Positions 20,293 through 31,234 are shown, numbered from the stretch's first letter. The stretch: DNA of 64,000 nt from Hyphomicrobium sp. (GCA_019748215.1 JAIEPV010000034.1:1-64000), one strand, 5' to 3'. Notes: generated by a model not told the origin, from the letters alone. Translations and numbers: made by a program.

Positions 20293-21419
20293 TGCCTATC
20301 CCCTTTGACGAGGATCTCTATCCGGCGATTTTTTTCAGACAGAATGTTTCCCGCATCTTTTAGATCGCGGTCGGCGCGACCCTCAACAGCAACGATGCGC
20401 TTATCGTCTATGCCGCCGCGCGTCAGCATGTATTGGGCCATTTGCGCCCGTGCAGAGGACAGGCGCCAATTGTCGTAAAGCCCGTTACGATAGGGGCGGC
20501 CATCGGTGTGACCTCGCATGATGATGCGGCCTGGCACCGTCTTGAGGACATTTGCAATTCGCTCCATCACGAGCACCAATTCGGGATGCGGCCTTGCTGA
20601 GCCAACCGCGAACATTGTGAAGTCTTTGTTGTCGAGAACGCTGATGAGCAATCCCTCAGGTGTGACCTTGGCTTCGACGTCGGGGAGCGCGCTTACCAGA
20701 TCGTGGAGCCGGGCCTTGATATCATCTTCGACCATCGTCCAGTCGGCTTGCGGCTTTTTCAATTCGCCGACTGGCGCCGCAACTGTTTCCGGCTTTTCTG
20801 GCTCTGTTTTAGTTTTGATTTCGGCAGTTACAGACGGCGCGGCAGGTACCAGTTCTTTGTCGGCCTCAATCGTTGCCGCCGGATCGAACGGGTCGTGAGG
20901 GGGGCTCGCATCGCTGGCGCCGATGGCAAACTGCGTCGAGCGGGCGCTTGCGCTTTTTGCGAGCTTGTCTAACTCAGACACCGGATTGGCAAACAGTGCA
21001 GCTTCGGCTTCAGGCGTTCCGGCATCTCCAAAAGTCTCGTCGCCAACCGGCGACGTTGCCGCCGGTTGCTCGGCGTGAACTTCAGTACCGTCAGACTTTG
21101 CCGGCTCCGCCGGTTTTTTCTTTTTTCCCTTTTGATTTGGGATCGTACTCAGCGCTTCATCGATATCTTCGATCCCATTGACGGTCGCACTGCGATCGGT
21201 CAAACGGATCGGATTGAAATAAGCCGCAACTTTGACGATTGTCTGCTTGTCTGCTGCGTTGACCAGCCACATGACGAGGAAAAACGCCATCATGGCCGTC
21301 ATGAAGTCGGCGTAGGCAATCTTCCAGACTCCGCCATGATGCTCTTCATCGCCGCCACCGCGACGGCGCCGGACAATCACCAGCGGTTGGCTCGAAATAT
21401 CTTCTTGTCCATTACTCAT
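20289..21419 (-). CDS. motB: Flagellar stator protein MotB
   Basis: WKIAYADFMTAMMAFFLVMWLVNAADKQT and OmpA-like IIMRGHTDGRPYRNGLYDNWRLSSARAQMAQYML. Confidence 0.96.
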   Translation of the reverse strand: MSNGQEDISSQPLVIVRRRRGGGDEEHHGGVWKIAYADFMTAMMAFFLVMWLVNAADKQTIVKVAAYFNPIRLTDRSATVNGIEDIDEALSTIPNQKGKKKKPAEPAKSDGTEVHAEQPAATSPVGDETFGDAGTPEAEAALFANPVSELDKLAKSASARSTQFAIGASDASPPHDPFDPAATIEADKELVPAAPSVTAEIKTKTEPEKPETVAAPVGELKKPQADWTMVEDDIKARLHDLVSALPDVEAKVTPEGLLISVLDNKDFTMFAVGSARPHPELVLVMERIANVLKTVPGRIIMRGHTDGRPYRNGLYDNWRLSSARAQMAQYMLTRGGIDDKRIVAVEGRADRDLKDAGNILSEKNRRIEILVKGDRQ

Positions 21420-22027
21420 TCGCAGTGACCTTCCAAGCGCAACAACCATTCGGCAAAATGAAAATCGATAGTCGTGCGATCAACGATGACCCTTACGCTC
21501 GGGGCAGGCGTTATCGAAGCCGTGACCGCCGCGCTGCCGTCAGCGAGTGCAGCCGATAGTTTTGCGACGATCGCCTCGGACCCTTCGATGTGAACGGTGA
21601 CGGCCTCGGTCGCGACTTTCTCGACGGTTGCGACGAAGTCAGCGACCGCGCGTTGATGGAGTTGAGCAACCAGCCAGGGCTTCAACAAAGCCGAGGCCGA
21701 GCTTTCAAACGCGGCAACCAGATCGGCCAAGCCTGATGAAATCTGTTCGGCGAGACCCTGAGATAGCGTGCTTTCCCAAATCTGCCGGTGCTCTTCGAGC
21801 TGAACATCGAATGCAGCCCGCAATGCACGTTCGGATGCGGAAGCTTCGACCTCCGCTTGAGCTTGCCCTTCGACGAAGCCGCGCTGATAGCCTTGATCCG
21901 CCGCCTGCTCCAAGGAGGCTTGAAAGCGACGCTCGCGCTCGATATCCGTCTCAATCTCAATGGAGTGCTGACCTGCCGCACCGAAGTCAGAGAGCGCGTG
22001 AAACGCCGATCGAGACAGGGCACTCAT
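21416..22027 (-). CDS. fliH: Flagellar assembly protein FliH-like
   Basis: GYQRGFVEGQAQAEVEASASERALRAAFD helical segment and export-regulator C-terminus; next to fliF. Confidence 0.75.
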   Translation of the reverse strand: MSALSRSAFHALSDFGAAGQHSIEIETDIERERRFQASLEQAADQGYQRGFVEGQAQAEVEASASERALRAAFDVQLEEHRQIWESTLSQGLAEQISSGLADLVAAFESSASALLKPWLVAQLHQRAVADFVATVEKVATEAVTVHIEGSEAIVAKLSAALADGSAAVTASITPAPSVRVIVDRTTIDFHFAEWLLRLEGHCE

Positions 22028-23697
22028 CAGCCGTTCCTGACCCAGTCTCGCAGGATTGCCGTCGCCTGATCTTCGTCCTGGGAAATGATCTGATCGAGAC
22101 GATCTCGTGGGCCGCTGACCGCGCGGCGCGTAAAATCAGCGACGCCAAATTGTGCTGGGTCGTCCGCGAACGGATTTGCACCCGGCGCGGAAAGAGGTGA
22201 CGCCATCAACGGCATATCGAGCGGCAAGGCACCGGCGCTTAGAGCCGGAACCGGAGCTTGCAACGCGGCCAATGGAGTGCTGGCGATCGATCGATCAAGC
22301 ACCGCACGAAACGCGGGCTTGACGCCCGCGAAGATGATGAGTGCCGCCAAACCAAGGACCGTCAGCGACTTTATCAAGACCCCTGACAGCGACATCGCCG
22401 CCATCACCCAGCCGCCTTCGCTACTGTTCGACGGCATCGCATCAGCAACGAAGTTGACGGCTGTCACACTGAGACGATCGCCACGTTTTGCGTCGAAGCC
22501 GATGGCTGACTGGGCCAACTTCTCGATGTCTGCGATCTGCGCGGCCAAATCGACATCGCTCAACTCCTTGCCAAGCGATTCCGCCAGCCGCCGCTTATTG
22601 ACGACGATGGCTACTGAGATGCTTTCGACACGATAGCTGTCACTCGTAACCGATGTCGACTTCGAGCCTATTTCGTAATTCGTCGTCTCTTCCTTGCGAT
22701 CCTGGGCTTTCTTATTCTGGTCCTTGCCGGTCTGCTCGCCTTGTTCGCCGGGAATGTTTTGCGTAACGCTAACGGCGTTACTGCCGCCGTCTTGCGAACT
22801 TTGCGTTTCCTTGACGACCTTTGTCGAGCGTTCGACACGCTTTTCCGGATCAAAGATCATTTCGTTAGTCTGCCGCTTGTCGGCATTCAATCGCACGGTG
22901 GCGCTGGCCTGGAAGTGGTCGGAGCCGAGATACGGCGTCAGCGTGCGCTGAATGTTTTCCTGAAGCTGGCGCGCCATGCTGCGTTCGAGTTCAATCAGCT
23001 TGGTCGGCACCTCGCGACTGCCGTCAGAGCCGGCAGCTAATACAGTTCCGTCGGTACCAATGACCGTCACCTGATCGGCATTCATTTCTGGAATGGCGGC
23101 GGCGACCAGGTGCTTGATGGCGCTGGCCGCGGTGGCGTCGCCCGACAGCTCAGTGCGAATAACGACCGATGCCGCCGGCGTTTGGTTGCGCGACCGCAAT
23201 GCGCCTGCGTTGGGAAGGGCGAGATGGACCCGCGCCGCCTTGACCCCCCGGAGATTTTGTATCGTGCGCGCCAATTCACCTTCCAGCGCTCGAACCTTCG
23301 TCACTTCCTGCATGAACGAGGTGAGGCCGAGGGCTCCGAGTTTGTCGAACAGTTCGTAGCCGGCGCTCGGGCTACCAGGTAGGCCCTTCTCGGCAAGCAG
23401 TGCACGAGCCTGTGGTGCGGACCCAATGCCGACGCTGAGCTTGGTGCCGTCGGAGCTCGACTCGAACGGGATCTCGGCCTCAGCCAAAACGGCGCTCATC
23501 CGGCTGACGTCCTGCTGCGTCAGACCGACATATAAAACTTCAAATGCCGAGCGGGTCGCGAAAAAGCTGCCGACCGAGATGACAGCGAACACAAAGATCC
23601 CGATCGCGCCGAGGGCGGCCAATCGAGGCGCACCCAACGCTTTAATATTGTTTAGCAGATCTTCCAACTGACGGCTGTTCACGCGCCCTCCCTTCAC
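22027..23697 (-). CDS. fliF: Flagellar MS-ring protein FliF
   Basis: FEVLYVGLTQQDVSRMSAVLAEAEIPFE and KVRALEGELARTIQNLRGVKAARVHLALPN. Confidence 0.97.
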   Translation of the reverse strand: MKGGRVNSRQLEDLLNNIKALGAPRLAALGAIGIFVFAVISVGSFFATRSAFEVLYVGLTQQDVSRMSAVLAEAEIPFESSSDGTKLSVGIGSAPQARALLAEKGLPGSPSAGYELFDKLGALGLTSFMQEVTKVRALEGELARTIQNLRGVKAARVHLALPNAGALRSRNQTPAASVVIRTELSGDATAASAIKHLVAAAIPEMNADQVTVIGTDGTVLAAGSDGSREVPTKLIELERSMARQLQENIQRTLTPYLGSDHFQASATVRLNADKRQTNEMIFDPEKRVERSTKVVKETQSSQDGGSNAVSVTQNIPGEQGEQTGKDQNKKAQDRKEETTNYEIGSKSTSVTSDSYRVESISVAIVVNKRRLAESLGKELSDVDLAAQIADIEKLAQSAIGFDAKRGDRLSVTAVNFVADAMPSNSSEGGWVMAAMSLSGVLIKSLTVLGLAALIIFAGVKPAFRAVLDRSIASTPLAALQAPVPALSAGALPLDMPLMASPLSAPGANPFADDPAQFGVADFTRRAVSGPRDRLDQIISQDEDQATAILRDWVRNG

Positions 23698-23828
23698 CGA
23701 CTTAAACTGAGGTTGAACCTATGGCCGCAACCTTGTGCAAGGGTGACCGGGCGACGCCTTGGCATCGTTTCGGGATGTCGGTGCGATATGAGACGCGTCG
23801 GACATTGGTGCGCCGCTGACCGCAACGG

Positions 23829-23857
23829 AAAAGCCCGGCATCGTGGATGCCGGGCTT
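23829..23857 (-). terminator. Rho-independent terminator downstream of flagellin
   Basis: Minus strand AGCCCGGCATC-CAC-GATGCCGGGCTTTTCC, 40 nt past the flagellin stop. Confidence 0.8.
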
Positions 23858-23897
23858 ACGCGGTCGAAGAGAATCAGCGGTGATTGGTCGGGAGAGT

Positions 23898-24839
23898 TTA
23901 GCGGAAGAGCGAGAGAATGTTCTGGCTGGACTGGTTGGCAATGCTCAGCGACTGGACGCCGAGTTGCTGCTTCACCTGCAAGGCCTGGAGCTTCGTCGAT
24001 TCTTCGTTCATGTCGGCGTCGACAAGCGTGCCGATGCCCGAGTCAATCGCACCCTTCAGCGCGGACACGAAGTCGCTCTGCAAGCTGATGCGCTTCTTCT
24101 GCGAGCCGAGGCTGGTTGCCGCCGATGTCATCTCGCTGATCGCCTTGTCAGCGCCCTTGATATAACCATCAAGAGTTGCTGTATCAGCCGCGCTGTCGGT
24201 CAAAGCGCTGATATCCAGCGACGCGATCGACGCGCCCGTCGCGGCAATGGCACCGGTGGCGTCGCGGTTGGCGTCGAGAATACCGGTTGCCGTCGTTGAA
24301 GAGTCATACAGCTTTGTCTGCGAAGTATCGACGCTGATCGTGCCGACGCTTACGGCGCCAGCAGAGTCACGCGTGAACGATGAAACGATGGATTTCGTCG
24401 CGCTGTAGCCTGCCGCCGACGAATCGACCGACAGCCAGTTCTGGCCGGAGAAGCTTGCTGAATCTGACACGCTCTTCAACTGGTTCTGCAGCTCTTTCAC
24501 TTCGGTTTGGATCTTCGCGCGATCAAGGCCCGGTTCGCGTGCTGCGAGGAGCTTCGCCTTGATTTCGGAGACAACGTCGATGCTGCTTTCAACCGCCGTG
24601 TAGGCAACGTTGATCGTTGCGCTGCCAAGGCCGAGCGCGTCCTGCACCGTCGAGAGCGCCTTGTTATCAGACCGCATGGTGGTGGCGATCGACCAATAGG
24701 CGGCGTTGTCTTCGGCCGAAGCAACCTTGAAACCCGTCGAGATGCGGTTCTGGACCTGCAACATCTGCTTGCTGGTCTGCTGTAGATTCTGCAGGGCCGA
24801 CATCGCGGCCGAGTTCGTATTGATGCTATTCATTCCCAT
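23898..24839 (-). CDS. fliC: Flagellin
   Basis: MGMNSINTNSAAMSALQNLQQTSKQMLQVQNRISTGFKVASAEDNAAYWSIATTMRSDNKAL; C-terminal LGVQSLSIANQSSQNILSLFR. Confidence 0.97.
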   Translation of the reverse strand: MGMNSINTNSAAMSALQNLQQTSKQMLQVQNRISTGFKVASAEDNAAYWSIATTMRSDNKALSTVQDALGLGSATINVAYTAVESSIDVVSEIKAKLLAAREPGLDRAKIQTEVKELQNQLKSVSDSASFSGQNWLSVDSSAAGYSATKSIVSSFTRDSAGAVSVGTISVDTSQTKLYDSSTTATGILDANRDATGAIAATGASIASLDISALTDSAADTATLDGYIKGADKAISEMTSAATSLGSQKKRISLQSDFVSALKGAIDSGIGTLVDADMNEESTKLQALQVKQQLGVQSLSIANQSSQNILSLFR

Positions 24840-25028
24840 GTCCCTTGTCCTTCTAATCAAGCACAAAACGCTATACGGAGGACATGCCGGATCTACCGGC
24901 GCGACAGGGCGGCGTCATGCCTGTGCGACCGCTTTGCGGCCCACTCTGTCGACGCCGTCAAGCTAGGTGAAAATCGTTAATATTCATTTAAAATGGGCAA
25001 CTGCGTCGATGACGTGCAGCGGCTAGCG

Positions 25029-25769
25029 CTACACAAACGAGCGTACCAGCGTACCGATGAGCATATTCCAACCATCGATCAGAACAAAAAACAGTATCTT
25101 CAATGGCAATGAAATCACCGTCGGCGGCAGCATCATCATACCCATCGACATAACGATCGTGGCGACGACCAGATCGATGACGAGAAATGGCAGGGCAATC
25201 AAAAAACCAATTTCGAAGCCACGGCGCAATTCTGAAATCATGAACGCTGGGATTAATATCCTGAAATCGTCGGATGAAAGCTTGGGCTGGTTGTGCAATT
25301 TTTCCGCCGCTATCGCCTCGAACATGGCGAGATCTTTTTCGCGGACATTGGCCTGCATGAAGATACGGAACGGCGTTGTCGTATTCTTGTATCCCTCTTC
25401 CTGGTTTATTTTATTCTCAATCAGTGGTTTTACGCCGTTTTGCCATGATTGCTCGAACGTAGGGCTCATGACGAACAAGGTCATGAACATGGACAGGCTT
25501 ACCAAAATAAGATTGCTCGGTGTCGTCTGAAGGCCGAGGCCGGCACGCAAGAACGAAAATGCGATCAAGAACCGCGTGAAGCACGTCACCATCATCAGCA
25601 GGCCGGGTGCAACTGACAGCACTGTCAAAACGACGACGAGTTGCACGATCCGGCCAGATGCAGTCGGATCGCCGGAGCCGAGAATGTTGTCTAGGTTGAT
25701 GACTTGGGCGTCAGCCGGCGACACGAAAAAAACGACCAGCGCCAAGATGAGTAGCAAACGGATCATCAT
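25029..25769 (-). CDS. fliP: Flagellar export protein FliP
   Basis: VLSVAPGLLMMVTCFTRFLIAFSFLRAGLGLQTTPSNLILVSLSMFMTLFVMSP. Confidence 0.97.
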   Translation of the reverse strand: MMIRLLLILALVVFFVSPADAQVINLDNILGSGDPTASGRIVQLVVVLTVLSVAPGLLMMVTCFTRFLIAFSFLRAGLGLQTTPSNLILVSLSMFMTLFVMSPTFEQSWQNGVKPLIENKINQEEGYKNTTTPFRIFMQANVREKDLAMFEAIAAEKLHNQPKLSSDDFRILIPAFMISELRRGFEIGFLIALPFLVIDLVVATIVMSMGMMMLPPTVISLPLKILFFVLIDGWNMLIGTLVRSFV

Positions 25770-26272
25770 TCGAACGCCAAACCGGTAATCAAGAGGCCAA
25801 GTACTATGCCCTGGCCGCGCGTTTTGATAAGGTCATCGAGATCGTCGCGCAGGTTTTTGAGGCCACGCGCGTCGCTCAAATCGTTGAAAGCAACGCCGCT
25901 GACAAATGCGAAAATGTCCTGCTCAATTTCGGCTCGCAGTGCCGGAGGCAAAGCCGTCGAGGGCATGACGATGAGGGAACTTTCGACGCGGATTTTCTTA
26001 ACGTTCGAATGGGCAAGCGGCGCAATGATCGGCTTTAGAATCACTTCGGTGGAATGCAGTGGAAAGCGCGAGATCGGTCTTGCCGGTGCTGCACTTTCAG
26101 CGATCGGATGATCGGCACCGATCACGGTTGTCGGTTGCGGCCCCAGCACGAGAAAGCCGAATCCGGCGCCGAACGTCCCGGCAATGACGGTCAACACCGC
26201 CAACGTGACGATCATTGATGGTGATTGTTTGCCAGCCGTGGATTTTGCGGCAATGTCGTTTGCCGTCGCCAT
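25766..26272 (-). CDS. fliL: Flagellar basal body-associated protein FliL
   Basis: One TM, C-terminal LRAEIEQDIFAFVSGVAFNDLSDARGLKNLRDDLDDLIKTRGQG; adjacent to fliP. Confidence 0.85.
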   Translation of the reverse strand: MATANDIAAKSTAGKQSPSMIVTLAVLTVIAGTFGAGFGFLVLGPQPTTVIGADHPIAESAAPARPISRFPLHSTEVILKPIIAPLAHSNVKKIRVESSLIVMPSTALPPALRAEIEQDIFAFVSGVAFNDLSDARGLKNLRDDLDDLIKTRGQGIVLGLLITGLAFE

Positions 26273-26299
26273 GAGCGCGCCCTCGCGTGGAAGTGTAAA

Positions 26300-27019
26300 T
26301 TAGAACGGAGAAACATTGTCCAGGATTTGATGTCCCCATCCCGGTTGCTGCACTTCCATTACGCGTCCTCGGCCGCCATACGATACGCGGGCCTCGGCAA
26401 TTTTTTCATACGAGATCAAGTTATCGGTCGAAATATCGCGCGGCCGAATCACCCCTGCGACGGTCAGTACGCGTACCTCGTAATTGACGCGCACTTCCTG
26501 CGTTCCGCTGATCACGAGATTGCCGTTCGGCAAGACTTCGCTGACAATGGCCGCAACGAGCAGATTGATATTTTCCGAACGGGCGATGGCGCCCTTGCTG
26601 TCAGTCGAAGTCGTGCGGCCGATGCTGCCGGTGGCGCTGCCGCTGCCGTCGGCTTGGGCAACACCGACGTCAAAGGCATAGCCGAGGATCGCATTCATAC
26701 CGGCTTTCGAATCGCGTGACCGGGCCAGCGTATTATCGAGAGAGGCCTTGTCCTTGATTTCTATTTTTACAGTGACGACGTCACCGACCGTGGTCGCGCG
26801 CGGATCACGGAAAAAATCCGCAGCCGAATCCCGCCACGAAGAGTTATTGGCTATCGGCTGATCATGGGCGTCAGGTAAATCGAGGCGTGCAACACGGACG
26901 GGGACAAGGCCACTGCCGACGGGCGACAACTCTGGCTCGCGATTGACCTCTCGCAGCGGAACAGCGCATGCCGTCTGAGCCAGAGCGAGCGCGACGATCG
27001 TATGCCGGAGGTACGTCAT
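26300..27019 (-). CDS. flgH: Flagellar L-ring protein FlgH
   Basis: LFRDPRATTVGDVVTVKIEIKDKASLDN-type sequence; VLPNGNLVISGTQEVRVNYEVRVLTVAGVIRPRDISTDNLI. Confidence 0.96.
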   Translation of the reverse strand: MTYLRHTIVALALAQTACAVPLREVNREPELSPVGSGLVPVRVARLDLPDAHDQPIANNSSWRDSAADFFRDPRATTVGDVVTVKIEIKDKASLDNTLARSRDSKAGMNAILGYAFDVGVAQADGSGSATGSIGRTTSTDSKGAIARSENINLLVAAIVSEVLPNGNLVISGTQEVRVNYEVRVLTVAGVIRPRDISTDNLISYEKIAEARVSYGGRGRVMEVQQPGWGHQILDNVSPF

Positions 27020-27020
27020 G

Positions 27021-27737
27021 CTAGGGGGTGACCTTGTCACGATGCGGCCGATTCCCCGTGGTCTGAGCCATCATTGCCAAAGCCGATGTCAATCGTGCAG
27101 CACGCGACGCGTCCATCGACGCGAGAATGGCACTTGCAATCTTCGGCGACAGCTTAGATACGATCGCGGTTGCAAGAGACTCGCTCATGTTTGCCATTTG
27201 AGCAGCAGCCGTTTGCGGTTCCATTTGCGCGTAAATCGACACCAGCCCATCATTGGCCCGCTTGAGGAAATCTTCACGTCGCTGTAGCCATTGGCGATAC
27301 TCGTCGGACTTTTGCGCCAGCAGCTTCATCCGTTGCTCAATATCTTCACGAGCTTGCATCAGGCTTTTTTGTTGCAACAAGGCTTGCGCCGTCGCCGCAG
27401 CAGCCTCGGCATTCGTGCAATACTGTTCAGCAGCGCTGAGCGATTTTCCAATCGACGCCGGCGGCAACGCTGGTTCAGTCTCACCTTTTTTTGCCGGCCG
27501 CTCGACGGGCGCATGACTGGTGTTCTCGTGACCTTTTTGCTCGCCGGCACCAGCTTCAGCGACCAGGACCCTGCGCATTGACAATCTTGCAGCATTCGTC
27601 GCCGGCGCGATGGCATCGCTGGCCTTTGTCGAGCCGGCAGCAGATGAGGTATCGGAAAACACCGCAATCAGAACGCATGCCGCTGTGGAGTAGGCGACGC
27701 CAAGACTAAGTCTGCGTTTCTTTAGATCTCCGGTCAT
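27021..27737 (-). CDS. motE: MotE-like flagellar protein
   Basis: Coiled coil plus C-terminal YAQMEPQTAAAQMANMSESLATAIVSKLSPKIASAILASMDASRAARLTSALA; between flgI and flgH as in rhizobia. Confidence 0.8.
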   Translation of the reverse strand: MTGDLKKRRLSLGVAYSTAACVLIAVFSDTSSAAGSTKASDAIAPATNAARLSMRRVLVAEAGAGEQKGHENTSHAPVERPAKKGETEPALPPASIGKSLSAAEQYCTNAEAAAATAQALLQQKSLMQAREDIEQRMKLLAQKSDEYRQWLQRREDFLKRANDGLVSIYAQMEPQTAAAQMANMSESLATAIVSKLSPKIASAILASMDASRAARLTSALAMMAQTTGNRPHRDKVTP

Positions 27738-28834
27738 TGAACGACCAATTCAGCTTGTAGCGCCCCCGCCGATTTAATTGTCTGCAGGATCGCGATGATA
27801 CCTTGAGGTTTGAGCCCCATGCGGTTGAGTGCTGTGACGAGTTCCTGAAGGCTGGCGCCTTTGACGGTCGATACACTGCCGCCACTTTCGGTCACCTGGA
27901 TCTGCGTGTCTGGCACGACGACGGTTTCGCCCTCAGAGAATGGCAGCGGTTGCGAGACCTGCGGCGTTTCCGTGACCTGAACGTTGATATTGCCATGAGC
28001 GACTGCGACGGTTGAAACGCGCACGTCGCGGCCGATGACGATGGTTCCGGTCCGCTCGTCGATAACAACGCGCGCGATCTGATCGGGCTCGACAGACAGG
28101 TCACCGATCTCCGCAAACACTCGTGCCAGCGGAACGGTGCGCGGAATTCTCAATCGGATACTGCGAAAATCCTTTTCGTTGGCAATCGGTTGGCCGAAAC
28201 GCGATGTGGCATACGTATTAATGGCATCGACGATGCGGACTGCGGTGCGAAAATCGGGGTTACGTAACAGCAGTTCCGGCGGCGCGCCTTCGCCGAACGC
28301 CCCTGGAGCATCGCGTTCGATCACTGCGCCGTTGGCGATGCGCCCACTCGTCGGCACGCCCTGTGTCACAGATTGTGCTGCGCCCGTGGCAGAGTAACCG
28401 GAGATGATGACCGGGCCTTGCGCGGCGCCATAAACCACTTCGTCGGCGCCAGAGAGTGCCGTCAACACAAGTGTGCCGCCGTAAAGCGACTTCGCGTCTC
28501 CTAGAGATGCGACGGAAACGTCAATGCGCGAGCCCCGTTGCGAAAATGCCGGTAGATCGGCCGTTACCATGACGGCCGCAACGTTGCGCGTCCGCGCTTG
28601 ATTGCCGCGAATATTGATGCCCATACGATCAAGCATCGACTGGATCGATTGTTGAGTAAACGGTGCGCTCTTCAACGTGTCGCCGGTGCCGCTGAGGCCG
28701 ACAACGAGGCCGTAGCCAACCAACTGATTGCTGCGCGTGCCTTTGAAATCAACGATGTCCTTGATTCGCGTCTCGGCTAGAGCGGCCGGCACCAGAAAAA
28801 CCGCGGCGATCAAGACGAAAAAAAAGTGTTTCAT
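27734..28834 (-). CDS. flgI: Flagellar P-ring protein FlgI
   Basis: RIKDIVDFKGTRSNQLVGYGLVVGLSGTGDTLKSAPFTQQSIQSMLDRMGINI. Confidence 0.97.
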   Translation of the reverse strand: MKHFFFVLIAAVFLVPAALAETRIKDIVDFKGTRSNQLVGYGLVVGLSGTGDTLKSAPFTQQSIQSMLDRMGINIRGNQARTRNVAAVMVTADLPAFSQRGSRIDVSVASLGDAKSLYGGTLVLTALSGADEVVYGAAQGPVIISGYSATGAAQSVTQGVPTSGRIANGAVIERDAPGAFGEGAPPELLLRNPDFRTAVRIVDAINTYATSRFGQPIANEKDFRSIRLRIPRTVPLARVFAEIGDLSVEPDQIARVVIDERTGTIVIGRDVRVSTVAVAHGNINVQVTETPQVSQPLPFSEGETVVVPDTQIQVTESGGSVSTVKGASLQELVTALNRMGLKPQGIIAILQTIKSAGALQAELVVQ

Positions 28835-29307
28835 GGCCCCTCGACGACAAGCGTTCCATCGGCTTTGGCGCGAGCGACGATGATGTTACCGGTGTCTGGG
28901 TTGCGCACGCGTACCATCTCACCGGCGCCAACGGATTGCAGCGGCACGCCCGTGCCGCGCACGGTCAAACCGAGCGTCTGATAGATCAGCGTATAAGTGC
29001 GCCCTTGCATCACCGCATCTTTTTCGCGCAATGACGCCGTTGTAATTGGCTGTCCGCGCATCAGCGTACGGCGCGAGATTTTGCCAACGATGTCGTTGCG
29101 GCCGGGGTACGCGTCCGCAGCCCTACCGGGCAACACGCGGATCTTCTGATCCACGATGGCGCTTTCGGCAATCACGTCGCCGGGGTAAATGACCGTTCGC
29201 GGAAAAAATGCAACGACGCTGTCGTCGGCGGCAACCGCCGACACGCCAAAACCGCAGACCCACACGGAGACGGCGATGAAGGCACCGCACACAGACTGCG
29301 TGCTCAT
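28831..29307 (-). CDS. flgA: P-ring assembly chaperone FlgA
   Basis: VGKISRRTLMRGQPITTASLREKDAVMQGRTYTLIYQTLGLTVRGTG. Confidence 0.92.
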   Translation of the reverse strand: MSTQSVCGAFIAVSVWVCGFGVSAVAADDSVVAFFPRTVIYPGDVIAESAIVDQKIRVLPGRAADAYPGRNDIVGKISRRTLMRGQPITTASLREKDAVMQGRTYTLIYQTLGLTVRGTGVPLQSVGAGEMVRVRNPDTGNIIVARAKADGTLVVEGP

Positions 29308-30095
29308 TACCTTATACCCTTGGCGATGACACCATACATATCGTCGGCGGCCTGGATAACCTTTGAGTTCATCTCGTAGGCTCGCTGGGCGGCTATCAGC
29401 TCCGTGATTTCCTTGACCGGGTCGACGTTGGAATTTTCCAGATAACCCTGCTGGATGTTCGCAAATCCCGCTTCGCCCGGGACGCCCGTGATGGGAGCCC
29501 CCGACGCCGTCGTCTCGCGATACAAATTGCCGCCGAGCGGATCGAGGCCCGCTTCATTGGCGAAGTTCGCCAATGTCAACTGACCGACAACCTGGAGGTT
29601 TGGATTGGTATCGACACGGACCAGAACCTGCCCAGCATTGTTGATGACGACATCGCTGGCGTTATCGGGAATGGCAATCTCTGGAATAACGACATTTCCA
29701 TCGACAGTGACCAACTGACCGGTGGCGCTTTTGTTGAATGCGCCAGCTCGCGTGTACAGCGTCTCACCAGAGTCGCCCGCGACTTGAAACCAGCCCCTAC
29801 CGTTCAGTGCCAAATCGAATTTATTGGCGGTGCGCGCCAGCGTCCCCTGCATGTGCAGATTTCGGATCGCAGCGGGCCTAACACCCAAACCAACAGCGAG
29901 ACTTTCTGGAACCTGCTCTTCGCCACCGCGCGTCGGCGTGCCGGCCGCCCGCTCAGTCTGATAAAGTAGATCGGTGAATTCGGCCCTGGCACGCTTGAAG
30001 CCGGTCGTATTGATGTTCGCAACGTTGTTGGCGATCACCTCGACGTTTGTCTGCTGTGCCGACATACCGGTCGCCGCGATCGAAAGTGCTCTCAT
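29307..30095 (-). CDS. flgG: Distal rod protein FlgG
   Basis: [47 protein letters not shown]. Confidence 0.97.
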   Translation of the reverse strand: MRALSIAATGMSAQQTNVEVIANNVANINTTGFKRARAEFTDLLYQTERAAGTPTRGGEEQVPESLAVGLGVRPAAIRNLHMQGTLARTANKFDLALNGRGWFQVAGDSGETLYTRAGAFNKSATGQLVTVDGNVVIPEIAIPDNASDVVINNAGQVLVRVDTNPNLQVVGQLTLANFANEAGLDPLGGNLYRETTASGAPITGVPGEAGFANIQQGYLENSNVDPVKEITELIAAQRAYEMNSKVIQAADDMYGVIAKGIR

Positions 30096-30105
30096 TTCGA
30101 ATTCC

Positions 30106-30426
30106 TCAAATGGACATTCTACTTATCTCGAGATAAGCGCCAACGACCTTGTCGCGAATTGCAACGGCCGCATGCAGCGACTGCTCGGCCTGCATTACAG
30201 CTTCGACGACTTGCTGCGTCGTCGCCTTGCCTTGAATTCCGGCGATCGACATGGCTTCGCCCGCCTGAAGAGAATTGACGGTATTCGATGCCATTTCCTT
30301 CAAGAACGAGGCGAAATCGACGCCGCCCGATGGCGCGGCGCCAGCAACGCCGGGCGCGCCCCCGGCCGAACCAACGCCGCCAACCGAAGGCAACGTCAGC
30401 GAGGAAATCGGAAGATTGATGCTCAT
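30106..30426 (-). CDS. fliE: Flagellar hook-basal body protein FliE
   Basis: [60 protein letters not shown]. Confidence 0.93.
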   Translation of the reverse strand: MSINLPISSLTLPSVGGVGSAGGAPGVAGAAPSGGVDFASFLKEMASNTVNSLQAGEAMSIAGIQGKATTQQVVEAVMQAEQSLHAAVAIRDKVVGAYLEISRMSI

Positions 30427-30842
30427 CCTGCCCTCAAGAGATCGACGGTCATTGAGACCATTTCACGCGCCTGCTTGATGATCAGCGTGTTGGCGGAGTA
30501 GGAGCGCATCGCCTCTCGCATGTCAGCCAACTCAACCATCATGTCGACGTTTGGTAATTTCACCATGCCCTTCGCGTCAGCGGCCACATGGCCGGGATCA
30601 TATTCGGTACGGAATGGAGCTTTGTCAGCCGAAACGCGGCCAACCTGCACGACATCGATACCGAGCGCATCATCCATGACGCTTTCGAAATTGACGGTCT
30701 TGCGTTGATAGGGGTCGGCGCCCGGCGCCTTACCTGTTGATTCGGCGTTGGCGAGGTTTTCAGACACAACGCGCATGCGCGTGGATTGCGCACTCAAGGC
30801 GTACGACGCGGTCTTCATAGCTGCCTGAAGGGGGTCAAACAT
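30423..30842 (-). CDS. flgC: Proximal rod protein FlgC
   Basis: [61 protein letters not shown]. Confidence 0.96.
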   Translation of the reverse strand: MFDPLQAAMKTASYALSAQSTRMRVVSENLANAESTGKAPGADPYQRKTVNFESVMDDALGIDVVQVGRVSADKAPFRTEYDPGHVAADAKGMVKLPNVDMMVELADMREAMRSYSANTLIIKQAREMVSMTVDLLRAG

Positions 30843-30847
30843 TGTGC

Positions 30848-31234
30848 CTAGACCTTTGCCGAGAGCAACAGCATGCGATTGAATGCCTTCACGATCTGCG
30901 TGTTCATTGTGTAGGACCGCATGACTTCCCCAGCCTTCAGGAATTCGTTATCAAGCTTGACATCGTTGCCAGAGTGTAAAACTTCGGCAGGATTCACATT
31001 CCGCGTTGCCATTCCCGGGCCTGAAACGCCCGCCGGAACCATATGCGAGGCGTTGGTCGCGGCCATTGGCATCTCAGTCGACATCAAAGTCGCCTCGAAG
31101 CTGGCAATATCCTTGGATTTGTAGCCGGGTGTATTGGCGTTCGCGATGTTCGTCGAAATCACCGACTGGCGCTGCGACAGCCACTCGTTTTGCTTAAACG
31201 CCCAATCGAAGACCGCCAGCGGCTGCATGTTCAT
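30848..31234 (-). CDS. flgB: Proximal rod protein FlgB
   Basis: WLSQRQSVISTNIANANTPGYKSKDIASFEATL; internal Met preferred as start. Confidence 0.93.
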   Translation of the reverse strand: MNMQPLAVFDWAFKQNEWLSQRQSVISTNIANANTPGYKSKDIASFEATLMSTEMPMAATNASHMVPAGVSGPGMATRNVNPAEVLHSGNDVKLDNEFLKAGEVMRSYTMNTQIVKAFNRMLLLSAKV